From Belliella pelovolcani (GTDB taxonomy: Bacteria > Bacteroidota > Bacteroidia > Cytophagales > Cyclobacteriaceae): a stretch of 64,000 nucleotides of DNA. Made by a program: the position numbers and the translations under genes. The notes under the pieces were generated by a model. The model did no database searches and was not told where the DNA came from. It saw nothing but the letters and a program-made list of their open reading frames with translations. This document shows, piece after piece, positions 7,902 to 15,977 of this stretch; positions within the stretch are counted from its first letter, which is position 1, and each line of letters starts with the position of its first letter. The stretch covers positions 1 to 64,000 of the forward strand of contig NZ_FTOP01000010.1 in assembly GCF_900156785.1 (NCBI RefSeq), in the 5' to 3' direction.

Positions 7902-8459
7902 TTATTTCCAGCCACCTGGGCTACTTTTGATCATCTTCTTATAAGCAGAAGGAGTCATACCTGTTGTCTTTTTGAATTGAGAAGAAAGGTGCTGAACAGA
8001 ACTGTAATCTAGCCTATAAGAAATCTCCGTAAGATTCATTTCTTCATAAAAAAGCCACTCCTTCACTTTGTCGATTTTTAGTGCAATAAAAAACCGCTCA
8101 ATGGTAATGCCCTCCATGCTGCTAAAAAGATGACTGAGCTTACTATAATCTTCATTGATCTTTGACTTGATATAATCGCTAATGTTAAAACCCGCCGGAA
8201 TCTCCTCCTCTTGAAATAAGGCTCTCAAGCTCGTTTTAATTTTCTCTATTTTTTTAACATCCTTATCTTGCAATAACTCAAAGCCCATTCTCAACAATCC
8301 ATCTTCCAACTCAGCTACGCTATTGGGTCCCAATTCTTGTGATAAGATGGCTTTGCCCAAAACTACGCGCTGAAAGGGTATGTCCTTTTCAAAAAGGAGA
8401 TTTTCAACAGCCATGATACACCTAGGGCAGACCATATTCTTGATCAAAAGCTCTTCCAT
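7902..8459 (-). CDS. AraC-type regulator with N-terminal heavy-metal-associated-like domain
   Basis: A 185-residue protein made of two parts. Residues 1-70 look like a small heavy-metal-associated (HMA) ferredoxin-like domain: MEELLIKNMVCPRCIMAVENLL has the M-x-C-x-x-C metal loop (Cys11, Cys14) and the following helix. Residues about 85-180 are an AraC/XylS helix-turn-helix pair, with LTEISYRLDYSSVQHLSSQFKKTTGMTPSAYKK matching the second HTH and its FkkxxGxTPxxYR-like ending. The usual AraC ligand domain is absent. A DNA-binding protein that senses a metal or thiol state through CPRC is the natural inference; no target is known. It is transcribed away from the E1 dehydrogenase gene, so the 102-bp space between them may hold its operator. 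Confidence 0.85.
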   Translation of the reverse strand: MEELLIKNMVCPRCIMAVENLLFEKDIPFQRVVLGKAILSQELGPNSVAELEDGLLRMGFELLQDKDVKKIEKIKTSLRALFQEEEIPAGFNISDYIKSKINEDYSKLSHLFSSMEGITIERFFIALKIDKVKEWLFYEEMNLTEISYRLDYSSVQHLSSQFKKTTGMTPSAYKKMIKSSPGGWK

Positions 8460-8561
8460 GACTCTAATTTACTCAAAGATTCCCAAATCAAAGGAATACC
8501 TTTTTAGATCATTATTTTTTGAATAGAAAAGTCTAATTTGGTATCACCAAATAAACCCACA

Positions 8562-10568
8562 ATGAATAGAGACATTACTGCTACCACATCCATACATTTC
8601 GACAGAAAAAACTACGACAACGAGACATTATTACAGCTGTATCGATCACTATTAGTTCCCCGAAGAATTGAGGAAAAGATGCTGATCCTGTTGCGTCAGG
8701 GAAAAATCTCGAAATGGTTTAGTGGCTGGGGGCAAGAAGCGATTTCAATAGGTGCTGTTAATGCATTGGACGAAGATGAATACATCTTACCTATGCATAG
8801 AAATTTAGGGATCTTCACTGGAAGGAATATTCCACTTGAAAGACTTTTTGCACAGTTTCAAGGAAAAAAGTCAGGATTTACCAAAGGAAGAGACCGATCA
8901 TTTCACTTTGGTAGTAGAGTACATCATATCGTGGGAATGATTTCGCATTTGGGGCCACAGTTGGCAATCGCTGATGGTATTGCTTTGGCAGATAAGTTAT
9001 CCAAAAAACAAAAAGTAACCTTGGTCTTCACTGGTGATGGAGCAAGTTCAGAGGGTGATTTTCACGAGGGACTTAATGTAGCAGCAGTATGGAAACTTCC
9101 AGTCATCTTTGTAGTAGAGCACAATGGCTATGGTCTCAGCACGCCAAGCGAGGAGCAGTTTGCCTTTCAATATTTTACAGACAAAGGCCCCGGCTACGGT
9201 ATGGAGACCGTTAGGGTTGATGGTAATAACGTTTTGGAAATGTATGACTGCATCAAAAATCTCGCAATTGATATTCGAAAAAATCCAAGACCAGTACTGG
9301 TAGAGGCTATTACTTTTAGAATGCGCGGCCATGAAGAAGCCTCCGGAACCAAATATGTTCCAAAAGCCCTGATGGAAACCTGGTCACTTAAAGACCCAGT
9401 CGAAAACTACGAAAGGTATCTACTTGACAATGGTATACTAAATTCTGAGCAAAAGAGTCAAATAGACGAAGAAATCAAAGCAGAAATTAATCTTGGGCTT
9501 GAGATTGCCTTTGGAGAGGACACCATATCTCCGAATACAGAAGAGGAGTTATCAGACCTGTATCATCCATTTGATCAAAAAATAATCCCTCCAAAAGAAA
9601 AAACCGGCACAGAAAAGCGCTTCATCGACGCCATCTCAGATGGACTACGTCAATCCATGGAAAGATATCCCAATCTTATCTTAATGGGGCAGGATATCGG
9701 TGAATATGGTGGTGCTTTTAAAATCACTGATGGGTTCAAGGCTAAGTTTGGAGCAGATAGAGTTCGCAACACACCGCTTTGCGAAAGTGCCATCATTGGT
9801 GCGGGATTGGGCCTATCCATTAAAGGCTATAAGGCAATGGTAGAAATGCAGTTTGCTGATTTTGTTTCAGTTGGCTTCAATCAGATCGTGAATAATCTAG
9901 CCAAGATTCATTATCGATGGGGGCAAAACGCAGATGTAGTTGTTCGGATGCCCACTGGGGCTGGTGTAGCTGCTGGGCCTTTTCACTCTCAATCAAACGA
10001 GGCTTGGTTTTTTCATACACCAGGACTCAAAATCGTATATCCATCTAATCCTTATGATGCCAAAGGCTTACTAAATGCAGCTATTGAAGACCCAAATCCT
10101 TTCATGTATTTTGAGCATAAAGCACTTTATAGATCGATATCGGAGGATATTCCAGATGATTATTATACCATAGAGGTAGGCAAAGCAAAATTAGTAGCTG
10201 AGGGAGAGGAACTCTCTATCATTACTTATGGGATGGGAGTGCATTGGGCCAAAAGCGCTATCGAAGAAATGGGGATCGAGGCAGCTATTTTGGACTTAAG
10301 AACGCTTCTTCCTTGGGACAAGGACGCAGTAAGAGACACTGTATCAAAAACTGGAAAGGTGATCTTCTTGCAAGAGGATTGTTTGACTGGGGGGATCGGT
10401 GGAGAAATCTGTGCTTGGATATCAGAACATTGCTTCGAAATGCTAGATGCGCCTGTGATGCGGGAAGGCAGCTTGGATACGCCAGTTCCATTTGCGCCGA
10501 GTTTGGAGAAGAATTTTCTTCCTTTAGAGCGGTTTAAATCAAAGCTATTAGCCTTAAGGAATTATTGA
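8562..10568 (+). CDS. Fused E1 alpha/beta component of a branched-chain 2-oxoacid dehydrogenase
   Basis: A 668-residue thiamine-diphosphate enzyme that decarboxylates 2-oxoacids (2-oxoisovalerate type most likely) and passes the acyl group to the lipoyl E2. Residues about 20-330 are the E1-alpha half, with the ThDP motif GDGASSEGDFHEGLN...EHNGYG. Residues about 345-668 are E1-beta, with GQDIGEYGGAFKIT, RVRNTPLCESAIIGAGLG and the C-terminal transketolase domain (EDCLTGGIGGEI). Fusion of both halves is common in Bacteroidota. ATG at 8562 is chosen; an upstream in-frame TTG at 8538 lies in a TAATTTG promoter-like string. No E2 or E3 gene is nearby, so these must be encoded elsewhere. Divergent from the HMA-AraC regulator. 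Confidence 0.9.
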   Translation: MNRDITATTSIHFDRKNYDNETLLQLYRSLLVPRRIEEKMLILLRQGKISKWFSGWGQEAISIGAVNALDEDEYILPMHRNLGIFTGRNIPLERLFAQFQGKKSGFTKGRDRSFHFGSRVHHIVGMISHLGPQLAIADGIALADKLSKKQKVTLVFTGDGASSEGDFHEGLNVAAVWKLPVIFVVEHNGYGLSTPSEEQFAFQYFTDKGPGYGMETVRVDGNNVLEMYDCIKNLAIDIRKNPRPVLVEAITFRMRGHEEASGTKYVPKALMETWSLKDPVENYERYLLDNGILNSEQKSQIDEEIKAEINLGLEIAFGEDTISPNTEEELSDLYHPFDQKIIPPKEKTGTEKRFIDAISDGLRQSMERYPNLILMGQDIGEYGGAFKITDGFKAKFGADRVRNTPLCESAIIGAGLGLSIKGYKAMVEMQFADFVSVGFNQIVNNLAKIHYRWGQNADVVVRMPTGAGVAAGPFHSQSNEAWFFHTPGLKIVYPSNPYDAKGLLNAAIEDPNPFMYFEHKALYRSISEDIPDDYYTIEVGKAKLVAEGEELSIITYGMGVHWAKSAIEEMGIEAAILDLRTLLPWDKDAVRDTVSKTGKVIFLQEDCLTGGIGGEICAWISEHCFEMLDAPVMREGSLDTPVPFAPSLEKNFLPLERFKSKLLALRNY

Positions 10569-10791
10569 AAAATGCATATCCTCAATTAGACCACTAATCA
10601 ATTTAAATAAAAACCCAGATCAACCTCATACCAGTAGATATAGGATCCGCCACAGCCAAGTTATTCATTGATAACTTGTCACGGTTTATCGGGATTGGCT
10701 TGAAATTATATGTTTATTTCGCTATTAAGGTTCCTCAGGTACAAAAGCGGACAATCATTAGCTAAAAAATAGTGGTCTAGGACAATAGGGA

Positions 10792-11193
10792 TTAATCGAA
10801 AGGAGTTTGAGATGTTTCCTGAGAAAAACCTTGTATATCGAGCACTTCGATCACTACATATTTGCTAGCACCTCTCCAAGGGACTGGATTAAGATACTCC
10901 TTGTATCGAAGTTCAACAAAACGACCACTAGCCCTTTCCAGCTTCTGAGCCACTTCCTCTCCCTGTGCGCTAAATCTAAATTCATTGCTTTGTAAGGCTC
11001 CTGCACTAGGGCTTTGGAATCCTTCTTGTACTAATCTTCCTTCCCAAGTTTTAAAGACAAATCCTTTTTTCTCGAAATAATTCAAGTTACCTGCTTTGAC
11101 TCCTTCACTAAAAACAAAAAAATACCTCCAATAAATTACCGCTGAAAGAACGATTACAAGTATCAAAGCTCCGATTTTGACATATTTGTGCAT
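10792..11193 (-). CDS. Single-pass membrane protein of unknown function
   Basis: A 133-residue protein with one N-terminal membrane helix (VKIGALILVIVLSAVIYWRYFFVF) and a soluble tail of about 105 residues. The tail includes FVFKTWEGRLVQEGFQSP, FRFSAQGEEVAQKLE and VPWRGASKYVVIEVLDI. Close relatives are widespread in Bacteroidota, where similar proteins are sometimes mislabelled 6-phosphogluconate dehydrogenase; no dinucleotide-binding motif is visible here, so that name is not justified. It lies 26 bp downstream of nothing on its own strand except its own stop; the pglF-like gene begins its coding further upstream on the same strand (ending at 11220), so it may be the last gene of that glycan transcript. 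Confidence 0.75.
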   Translation of the reverse strand: MHKYVKIGALILVIVLSAVIYWRYFFVFSEGVKAGNLNYFEKKGFVFKTWEGRLVQEGFQSPSAGALQSNEFRFSAQGEEVAQKLERASGRFVELRYKEYLNPVPWRGASKYVVIEVLDIQGFSQETSQTPFD

Positions 11194-11219
11194 GGGAAAG
11201 TATTTTAGTTAAGAACAAA

Positions 11220-13136
11220 TTAATTTAACCTATCAAGAATTTCAAATCGAGATGAATTACTGATAAATTCAGGAACGATCGCTTTAAGGTGAGTTACGAT
11301 ATCATTCTCAGAATTATTTTCAATCAGTTTATAAAACATGCTTATCTGTGCTTCTATTTTAGAGAAGTTACTAGGATTTACTTTCGCTATTAAAATTTTA
11401 GGATGATGGGTGATCTTGACTGTTTCTGAATCATTGAGCAATTCTTCAAAAAGCTTCTCACCTTCTCTGAGTCCCGTAAATACAATTTTGATCTCTTCAT
11501 CGACTTTTTTGCCACTGAGTTGAATCATTTTTTTGGCTAGATCGAGGATTTTGAGCGGTTGTCCCATATCAAAAACAAAGATTTCTCCACCATTTCCCAT
11601 CGCTCCAGCTTCAAGTACAAGTTGGCAAGCCTCTGGAATAGTCATAAAATAACGTGTAATATCTGGGTGAGTCACTGTAACTGGCCCACCTTTTAAGATT
11701 TGATTCTTGAACAAAGGAATAACAGAACCACTAGAGCCGAGTACATTTCCAAAGCGGGTAGTGATGAATTTAGTATATTCTTTTTTATGATTTTGATCAA
11801 GAAACGCATTAAGAGACTGTACATAGATTTCTGCTGCGCGCTTGGTAGCACCCATGACATTGGTAGGATTTACTGCTTTGTCAGTGCTCACTAACACAAA
11901 TTTCTCAACTTTAGTTAGAACGGCTAAATCTGCCAGTATCTGAGTACCTATTATATTACATTTTACAGATTCCTCTGGATAATTTTCCATCATTGGAACA
12001 TGCTTATATGCTGCGGCATGAAAGATCACTTGCGGCCTATATTTCCTCAAGATCACATTCATCTTCTTTCTATCTCTTATATCAGATAGGATGACTTTAT
12101 AGGGTGTCAGCAATCCTTCATCCTTAAACTCTTGATCAAGGTCATAAAGTGGGGACTCTGCTTGATCTAAGAGAATCAAAAGTTTAGGATCATAATGTGC
12201 AATCTGCCTACTCAGTTCACTACCTATAGTCCCTGCTGCTCCTGTAACTAACACAACCTTCCCTTGCAACTCATCCATCACTTTGAGCTTTTCTAGTGAT
12301 ATTTGATCTCTACCCAAGAGGTCTTCGATTTTCACGTCCCGAATGGCCTGAGCTTCCAATCCTCCATTTACCCATTGATTGACAGGAGGAACAATGGAAA
12401 CATGCAAATTCATTCTCAAACATTCATCGGTAATTTCTCTTTTTCTTTGAACCGAAAGATTTTGAACCGCAATGATAATTTCTGAAATTTGATGCTTTTC
12501 AACCAATTCGGATAAATTCTCAAAGCCCCTATAGACTACTTTACCATCAATTTGCTTACCCTCTTTCTTTGGATCATCATCTAAAAATCCATAGATAATC
12601 AAGTTGGATTTACTATCTCTTTTGATCACTTCATGTGTAATGATACCCGCCTCACCAGCTCCAAAAATCATCCCTATCCTGATATTGTTCTGCCTACTCA
12701 AATGTCGAGTCTTTGCAAAAATAATCAACTCCTTCACCAGAAACCTGTACATTACCAATCCCACTAATGCTATCAAGGCACTGATAATTAATACAGAAGA
12801 AGGAATAATATTTTCACGAGAAAAAAGATATACCCTAACCAAGTTAACGACCTCTACTAGAATAACTGTGAAGAGAATAGTTTTAAAAATGATCACAACA
12901 TCTTTGAGTCCTGAAAGTCTAACTATTCCATCATAGCTTTTAGTCCAAAGCATAATTAGAAGTCCTGAAATTACAAAAACAGAAATACCCAAAAAATTAT
13001 TCTTGAAATCAAAATAAGAAAATTCAAAATTGAAGCGTATCATATAGCCTAACAAGGCTGCAAGGAACAATAAACCGATATCTATACCGGCGATTAGTCC
13101 CTTAGGCATAATCTTCAGGTTTCTTAAAAAGTCCAT
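11220..13136 (-). CDS. Membrane UDP-GlcNAc 4,6-dehydratase, PglF/FlaA1/CapD family
   Basis: A 638-residue integral-membrane nucleotide-sugar dehydratase. Four N-terminal membrane helices (about 12-115) are followed by a Rossmann-like CoA-binding fold (GMIFGAGEAGIITHE near 155) and then a short-chain dehydrogenase domain. That domain starts with GAAGTIGSELSRQI near 299, has AAAYKHVPMMENYP near 374, and carries the STDKAVNPTNVMGATKR active-site block near 420. PglF-like enzymes use this block in place of the usual Tyr-x-x-x-Lys. The product would be UDP-4-keto-6-deoxy-GlcNAc. Its neighbours supply the aminotransferase, acetyltransferase and phosphoglycosyl transferase of the same route. It lies 165 bp after the PglD-like gene, same strand. 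Confidence 0.9.
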   Translation of the reverse strand: MDFLRNLKIMPKGLIAGIDIGLLFLAALLGYMIRFNFEFSYFDFKNNFLGISVFVISGLLIMLWTKSYDGIVRLSGLKDVVIIFKTILFTVILVEVVNLVRVYLFSRENIIPSSVLIISALIALVGLVMYRFLVKELIIFAKTRHLSRQNNIRIGMIFGAGEAGIITHEVIKRDSKSNLIIYGFLDDDPKKEGKQIDGKVVYRGFENLSELVEKHQISEIIIAVQNLSVQRKREITDECLRMNLHVSIVPPVNQWVNGGLEAQAIRDVKIEDLLGRDQISLEKLKVMDELQGKVVLVTGAAGTIGSELSRQIAHYDPKLLILLDQAESPLYDLDQEFKDEGLLTPYKVILSDIRDRKKMNVILRKYRPQVIFHAAAYKHVPMMENYPEESVKCNIIGTQILADLAVLTKVEKFVLVSTDKAVNPTNVMGATKRAAEIYVQSLNAFLDQNHKKEYTKFITTRFGNVLGSSGSVIPLFKNQILKGGPVTVTHPDITRYFMTIPEACQLVLEAGAMGNGGEIFVFDMGQPLKILDLAKKMIQLSGKKVDEEIKIVFTGLREGEKLFEELLNDSETVKITHHPKILIAKVNPSNFSKIEAQISMFYKLIENNSENDIVTHLKAIVPEFISNSSRFEILDRLN

Positions 13137-13301
13137 CAGTTAATTAATCATTCGATACATTTGGTTTACAGGCTATGAATATAAATAGATTTTTATAAAT
13201 ACTATCCAAATTTAAAAAATTCAAGTGTTCTATTTGGTTAATTATGCAATCGCGGATATTTATATTGATATAAAAACAAGCATATCCAGAGGAGTAAAAC
13301 C

Positions 13302-13889
13302 CTACATTTTGAGTTTGGAGCCTATCCAAAGACTTCCATCCGGCATATTTTGATGAACTGTACTGCCAGCTGCGATTGTACACCATTTGCCGATATTTAT
13401 ATTGGGTAGTACTACACTTTTTGCACCAATAAGAGTCCCTTCTCCTACGTTGACACCTCCACATAGAGTAGAACCAGGAGCGACATGTACATAATCAGCC
13501 AATACACAATCATGATCTATCGTTGCTGCTGTATTGATAATCGCATGATTACCCACCTGAGAATCTACTTTGATAATTACATTTTCCATAATAACAACCC
13601 CTTCTCCAAGAACTACCGTATTGGATAAAATGGCAGATGGATGAATGATATTGGTGAAATTTACTGAACTTAACTTTTGATTTACAATATCGAGTCGGAT
13701 TCTGTTATGTCCGATCGCTATGAAATAAGGTGAATCTTTGGGTAAATTAGAGGGTATTGGGCTTGTCACTGGGAGCCCCATTACATGAATGATTTTGACA
13801 TCATCGTCAAAAACAGCTTTGATAATAGATTTATCTTTTAGCAAGTCTATCACTGCTTTTGCATGACCGGAAGCACCAATGATATACAT
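13302..13889 (-). CDS. PglD/NeuD-like sugar N- or O-acetyltransferase
   Basis: A 195-residue left-handed beta-helix acyltransferase. The N-terminus MYIIGASGHAKAVIDLL is the small Rossmann UDP-sugar-binding part of the PglD/NeuD family. From about residue 83 come hexapeptide repeats (IIHPSAILSNTVVLGEGVVIMENVI, AIINTAATIDHDCVLADYVHVAPGS) that build the beta helix and place the catalytic His in the TIDHDC segment. With the adjoining PglF-, PglE- and PglC-like genes, the inferred job is acetyl-CoA-dependent N-acetylation of a UDP-4-amino-sugar, giving UDP-diNAc-bacillosamine or a near relative. Family members also O-acetylate sialic acid; the context favours the former. Starts 6 bp after the PglC-like stop. 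Confidence 0.88.
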   Translation of the reverse strand: MYIIGASGHAKAVIDLLKDKSIIKAVFDDDVKIIHVMGLPVTSPIPSNLPKDSPYFIAIGHNRIRLDIVNQKLSSVNFTNIIHPSAILSNTVVLGEGVVIMENVIIKVDSQVGNHAIINTAATIDHDCVLADYVHVAPGSTLCGGVNVGEGTLIGAKSVVLPNINIGKWCTIAAGSTVHQNMPDGSLWIGSKLKM

Positions 13890-13895
13890 CTACTT

Positions 13896-14519
13896 TTAAA
13901 TTTCAACAGTTTGTTTTCCCTCAAATCGACCTACAGTTACATGCCCATGCTGAGAGACTCCTTTACCTTGAATAACATTGAAAAAAGTTAAAATTAAAAT
14001 TTTAATATCCAAGCTTAAACCACAATGATGTACATACCAAACATCCAACTCAAACTTCTTTTCCCAATCAATCGCATTTCTTCCATTGATTTGGGCCCAG
14101 CCTGTGATGCCAGGTTTTACATCATGTCTTTTATATTGGTTCTCATCATATAAGTCCAGGTAATCCACCAATAGCGGTCTAGGGCCCACCATACTCATTT
14201 CGCCTCTGAGAACATTAATCAATTGAGGCAGTTCGTCAAAGGATGTTTTTCTGATAATGTAACCCAATTTGGTCATTCTCAAAGCATCAGCAAGGGGTTG
14301 GCCTTTATCATCAAAGGCATCCTTCATGGTCTTGAACTTGATTATCTTAAAAATCTGTCCATTCAAACCTGGTCTATCTTGAAAATAAAAAGCCTCACCT
14401 CCATTCATTATAGTCAATACAACCCAAATCAAAATAAACACTGGCATAAATAGAAGCATTAATCCCGCTGCTAAAAGAATATCTATCCATCTCTTACCTG
14501 TACTTTGATACATAGTCAC
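13896..14519 (-). CDS. PglC-like phosphoglycosyl transferase (initiating sugar transferase)
   Basis: A 207-residue monotopic phosphoglycosyl transferase that moves a phospho-sugar from UDP-sugar to undecaprenyl phosphate at the cytoplasmic face. It has one N-terminal re-entrant hydrophobic helix (WIDILLAAGLMLLFMPVFILIWVVL). The catalytic Asp-Glu pair follows in KTSFDELPQLINVLRGEMSMVGPRP (about 107-133), then the VKPGITGWAQINGRNA block. The small size, without the extra N-terminal membrane part of WcaJ/WbaP, fits the PglC subgroup. Its ATG overlaps the aminotransferase stop by 4 bp (ATGA), and the PglD-like gene follows after 6 bp, so the three are translationally linked. Confidence 0.92.
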   Translation of the reverse strand: MTMYQSTGKRWIDILLAAGLMLLFMPVFILIWVVLTIMNGGEAFYFQDRPGLNGQIFKIIKFKTMKDAFDDKGQPLADALRMTKLGYIIRKTSFDELPQLINVLRGEMSMVGPRPLLVDYLDLYDENQYKRHDVKPGITGWAQINGRNAIDWEKKFELDVWYVHHCGLSLDIKILILTFFNVIQGKGVSQHGHVTVGRFEGKQTVEI

Positions 14520-15652
14520 ATTACTTTTTGGTATTGATTTGCAATGACTCCCACTACTCTTTCCTGTTCTTCATTAGTCAAGTGGGTACTACTTGGTAAG
14601 CATAGCCCCTTGCCATAAAGCTGTACAGCTACATTGCCACCATAATATTTGGATTCCTTGAAGGCCACTTGCAAATGTAGTGGTTTCCACAAATACCTAC
14701 TCTCTATCTGTTCTTTTTCTAAGGCCAATCTCAATTGTTCCCTATCAAAGCCAGCGACTGTGGGATCAATCAATATGGTAGTAAGCCACCTGTTAGAATA
14801 AAAGCCTTCTGGTTCTTCCAAGAAGGAAATTCCTTCAAAATCTTTAAGCAGTTTTTGATACTTGTCAAAAACCGCTCGTCTCTGTAGTATTTTTTGATCT
14901 AGACTTTCTAACTGTGCTCGACCAATTGCTGCTGGTACATTTCCCATTCTATAATTGTACCCAATGCTATGGTGCTCAAAGTAATGAACCTTCTCTCTTG
15001 CTTGAGAGGCAAGGTATCGAGCTCTTTCTAATAAAAGTGGATTATCTGATACAAGAGCTCCTCCTGCTCCAGTTGTGATAATTTTATTCCCATTGAAGGA
15101 ATAAATTCCGATTTGACCTAGCGTACCACATTCTTGCCCTTTATATTTTGAGCCTAATGATTCAGCAGCATCTTCCAAAATTGGAATGCCATAATGTTGG
15201 GCTATGGTAAACAGTTCGTCATATTTAGCGGGCATTCCAAAAAGATCCACAACGATGATAGCTTTAGGTTTTTTACCTAAGGCAACTCTATCTTTAATAG
15301 CTTCTTCTAATGCATGTGGACACATGTTCCAAGTCTCAGGCTCACTATCAACAAAGATGGGAGTAGCCCCTAAATAAGTAATCGGATTTGCTGATGCACA
15401 AAATGTAAAAGATTGACAAATTACTTCATCGCCTCTTTGAACATCTAGTAGCATCAACCCTATATGGATAGCGGATGTGCCAGTATTAAGACCAATGACA
15501 TGAAAGGGAAAAAGTCTACCCGCAAATCCTTTTTCAAAATTTTCCAAAAAAGGACCTCCGGCTGCGACATATGGGGATTGAAGAACTTCCTTTACGTATT
15601 TTTCTTCGTTTCCCTCAAATCTTGGTGAAGACAACAAAATAGAATCGTGCAT
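14516..15652 (-). CDS. DegT/DnrJ/EryC1 aminotransferase, PglE-like
   Basis: A 378-residue PLP-dependent sugar aminotransferase. It shows NTGTSAIHIGLMLL near 57, the VDLFGMPAKYDEL and EDAAESLGSKY cofactor region (the Asp of EDAAES contacts the pyridine nitrogen), and SFNGNKIITTGAGG, whose Lys (about 187) forms the Schiff base. In the PglFECD order this enzyme would aminate C4 of the keto-sugar made by the PglF-like dehydratase. The ATG at 15652 is used; the codon just before it is TTG and adds one residue only. First gene of the glycan-initiation operon, overlapping the next by 4 bp. Confidence 0.92.
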   Translation of the reverse strand: MHDSILLSSPRFEGNEEKYVKEVLQSPYVAAGGPFLENFEKGFAGRLFPFHVIGLNTGTSAIHIGLMLLDVQRGDEVICQSFTFCASANPITYLGATPIFVDSEPETWNMCPHALEEAIKDRVALGKKPKAIIVVDLFGMPAKYDELFTIAQHYGIPILEDAAESLGSKYKGQECGTLGQIGIYSFNGNKIITTGAGGALVSDNPLLLERARYLASQAREKVHYFEHHSIGYNYRMGNVPAAIGRAQLESLDQKILQRRAVFDKYQKLLKDFEGISFLEEPEGFYSNRWLTTILIDPTVAGFDREQLRLALEKEQIESRYLWKPLHLQVAFKESKYYGGNVAVQLYGKGLCLPSSTHLTNEEQERVVGVIANQYQKVM

Positions 15653-15765
15653 CAAATCTCAGGGTAGATTAATGCTCTAAAGTACTATAATCCAGAGAAA
15701 AAGCAATAGGAAAATTATAAAAATCTAAGCAGAAAATATTGTGTTTAAATTCAAGTACACAAAAT

Positions 15766-15804
15766 AAAACTTTAATATATTATAAAAAACATAATTAAAG
15801 TTTT
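15766..15804. repeat. AT-rich inverted repeat
   Basis: AAAACTTTAAT (15766-15776) and ATTAAAGTTTT (15794-15804) are perfect inverse copies with 17 bp between. It could form a weak hairpin in the transcript coming from the WecA-like gene; the stem has only two G-C pairs. Confidence 0.6.
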
Positions 15805-15827
15805 AAAATACATTTACTTAGATTGAA

Positions 15828-15849
15828 AGTCTATTTAGATAAATAGACT
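15828..15849. repeat. 22-bp palindrome, possible operator or hairpin
   Basis: AGTCTATTTA (15828-15837), then GA, then TAAATAGACT (15840-15849): a perfect 10-bp inverted repeat with a 2-bp centre. The tight spacing fits a dimeric DNA-binding protein site better than an RNA hairpin. It lies about 175 bp upstream of the pglE-like start. Confidence 0.65.
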
Positions 15850-15977
15850 AATTAATTGATATTTAAAAAAAACAAGATTGAGCAGAAATTAAAAATCAAA
15901 TTAACCTATTATTGATACTTAAGAATGATCAAGTGATAAAATGTCAATTAAAGCTCAAATCACCGAACATCTATCTG

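Larger units (their letters stand above)
15656..15977. other. AT-rich spacer with two inverted repeats
   Basis: About 320 bp between the WecA-like and PglE-like genes, with no credible coding region. It contains an 11-bp AT inverted repeat (15766-15804) and a 22-bp palindrome (15828-15849), listed separately. Any promoter of the pglE-C-D-F operon should lie here, but no full TAnnTTTG box is seen on the minus strand close to the start codon. Confidence 0.55.

Noticed and set aside
8538-8561. TTG start giving the E1 protein eight extra residues
   Set aside because: The TTG lies in a promoter-like TAATTTG string; ATG at 8562 gives a normal N-terminus.
13144-13464. A 106-codon minus-strand frame overlapping the PglD-like gene
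   Set aside because: It is the same strand in another frame within a clear acetyltransferase gene, with Cys/Arg/Tyr-rich low-quality composition.
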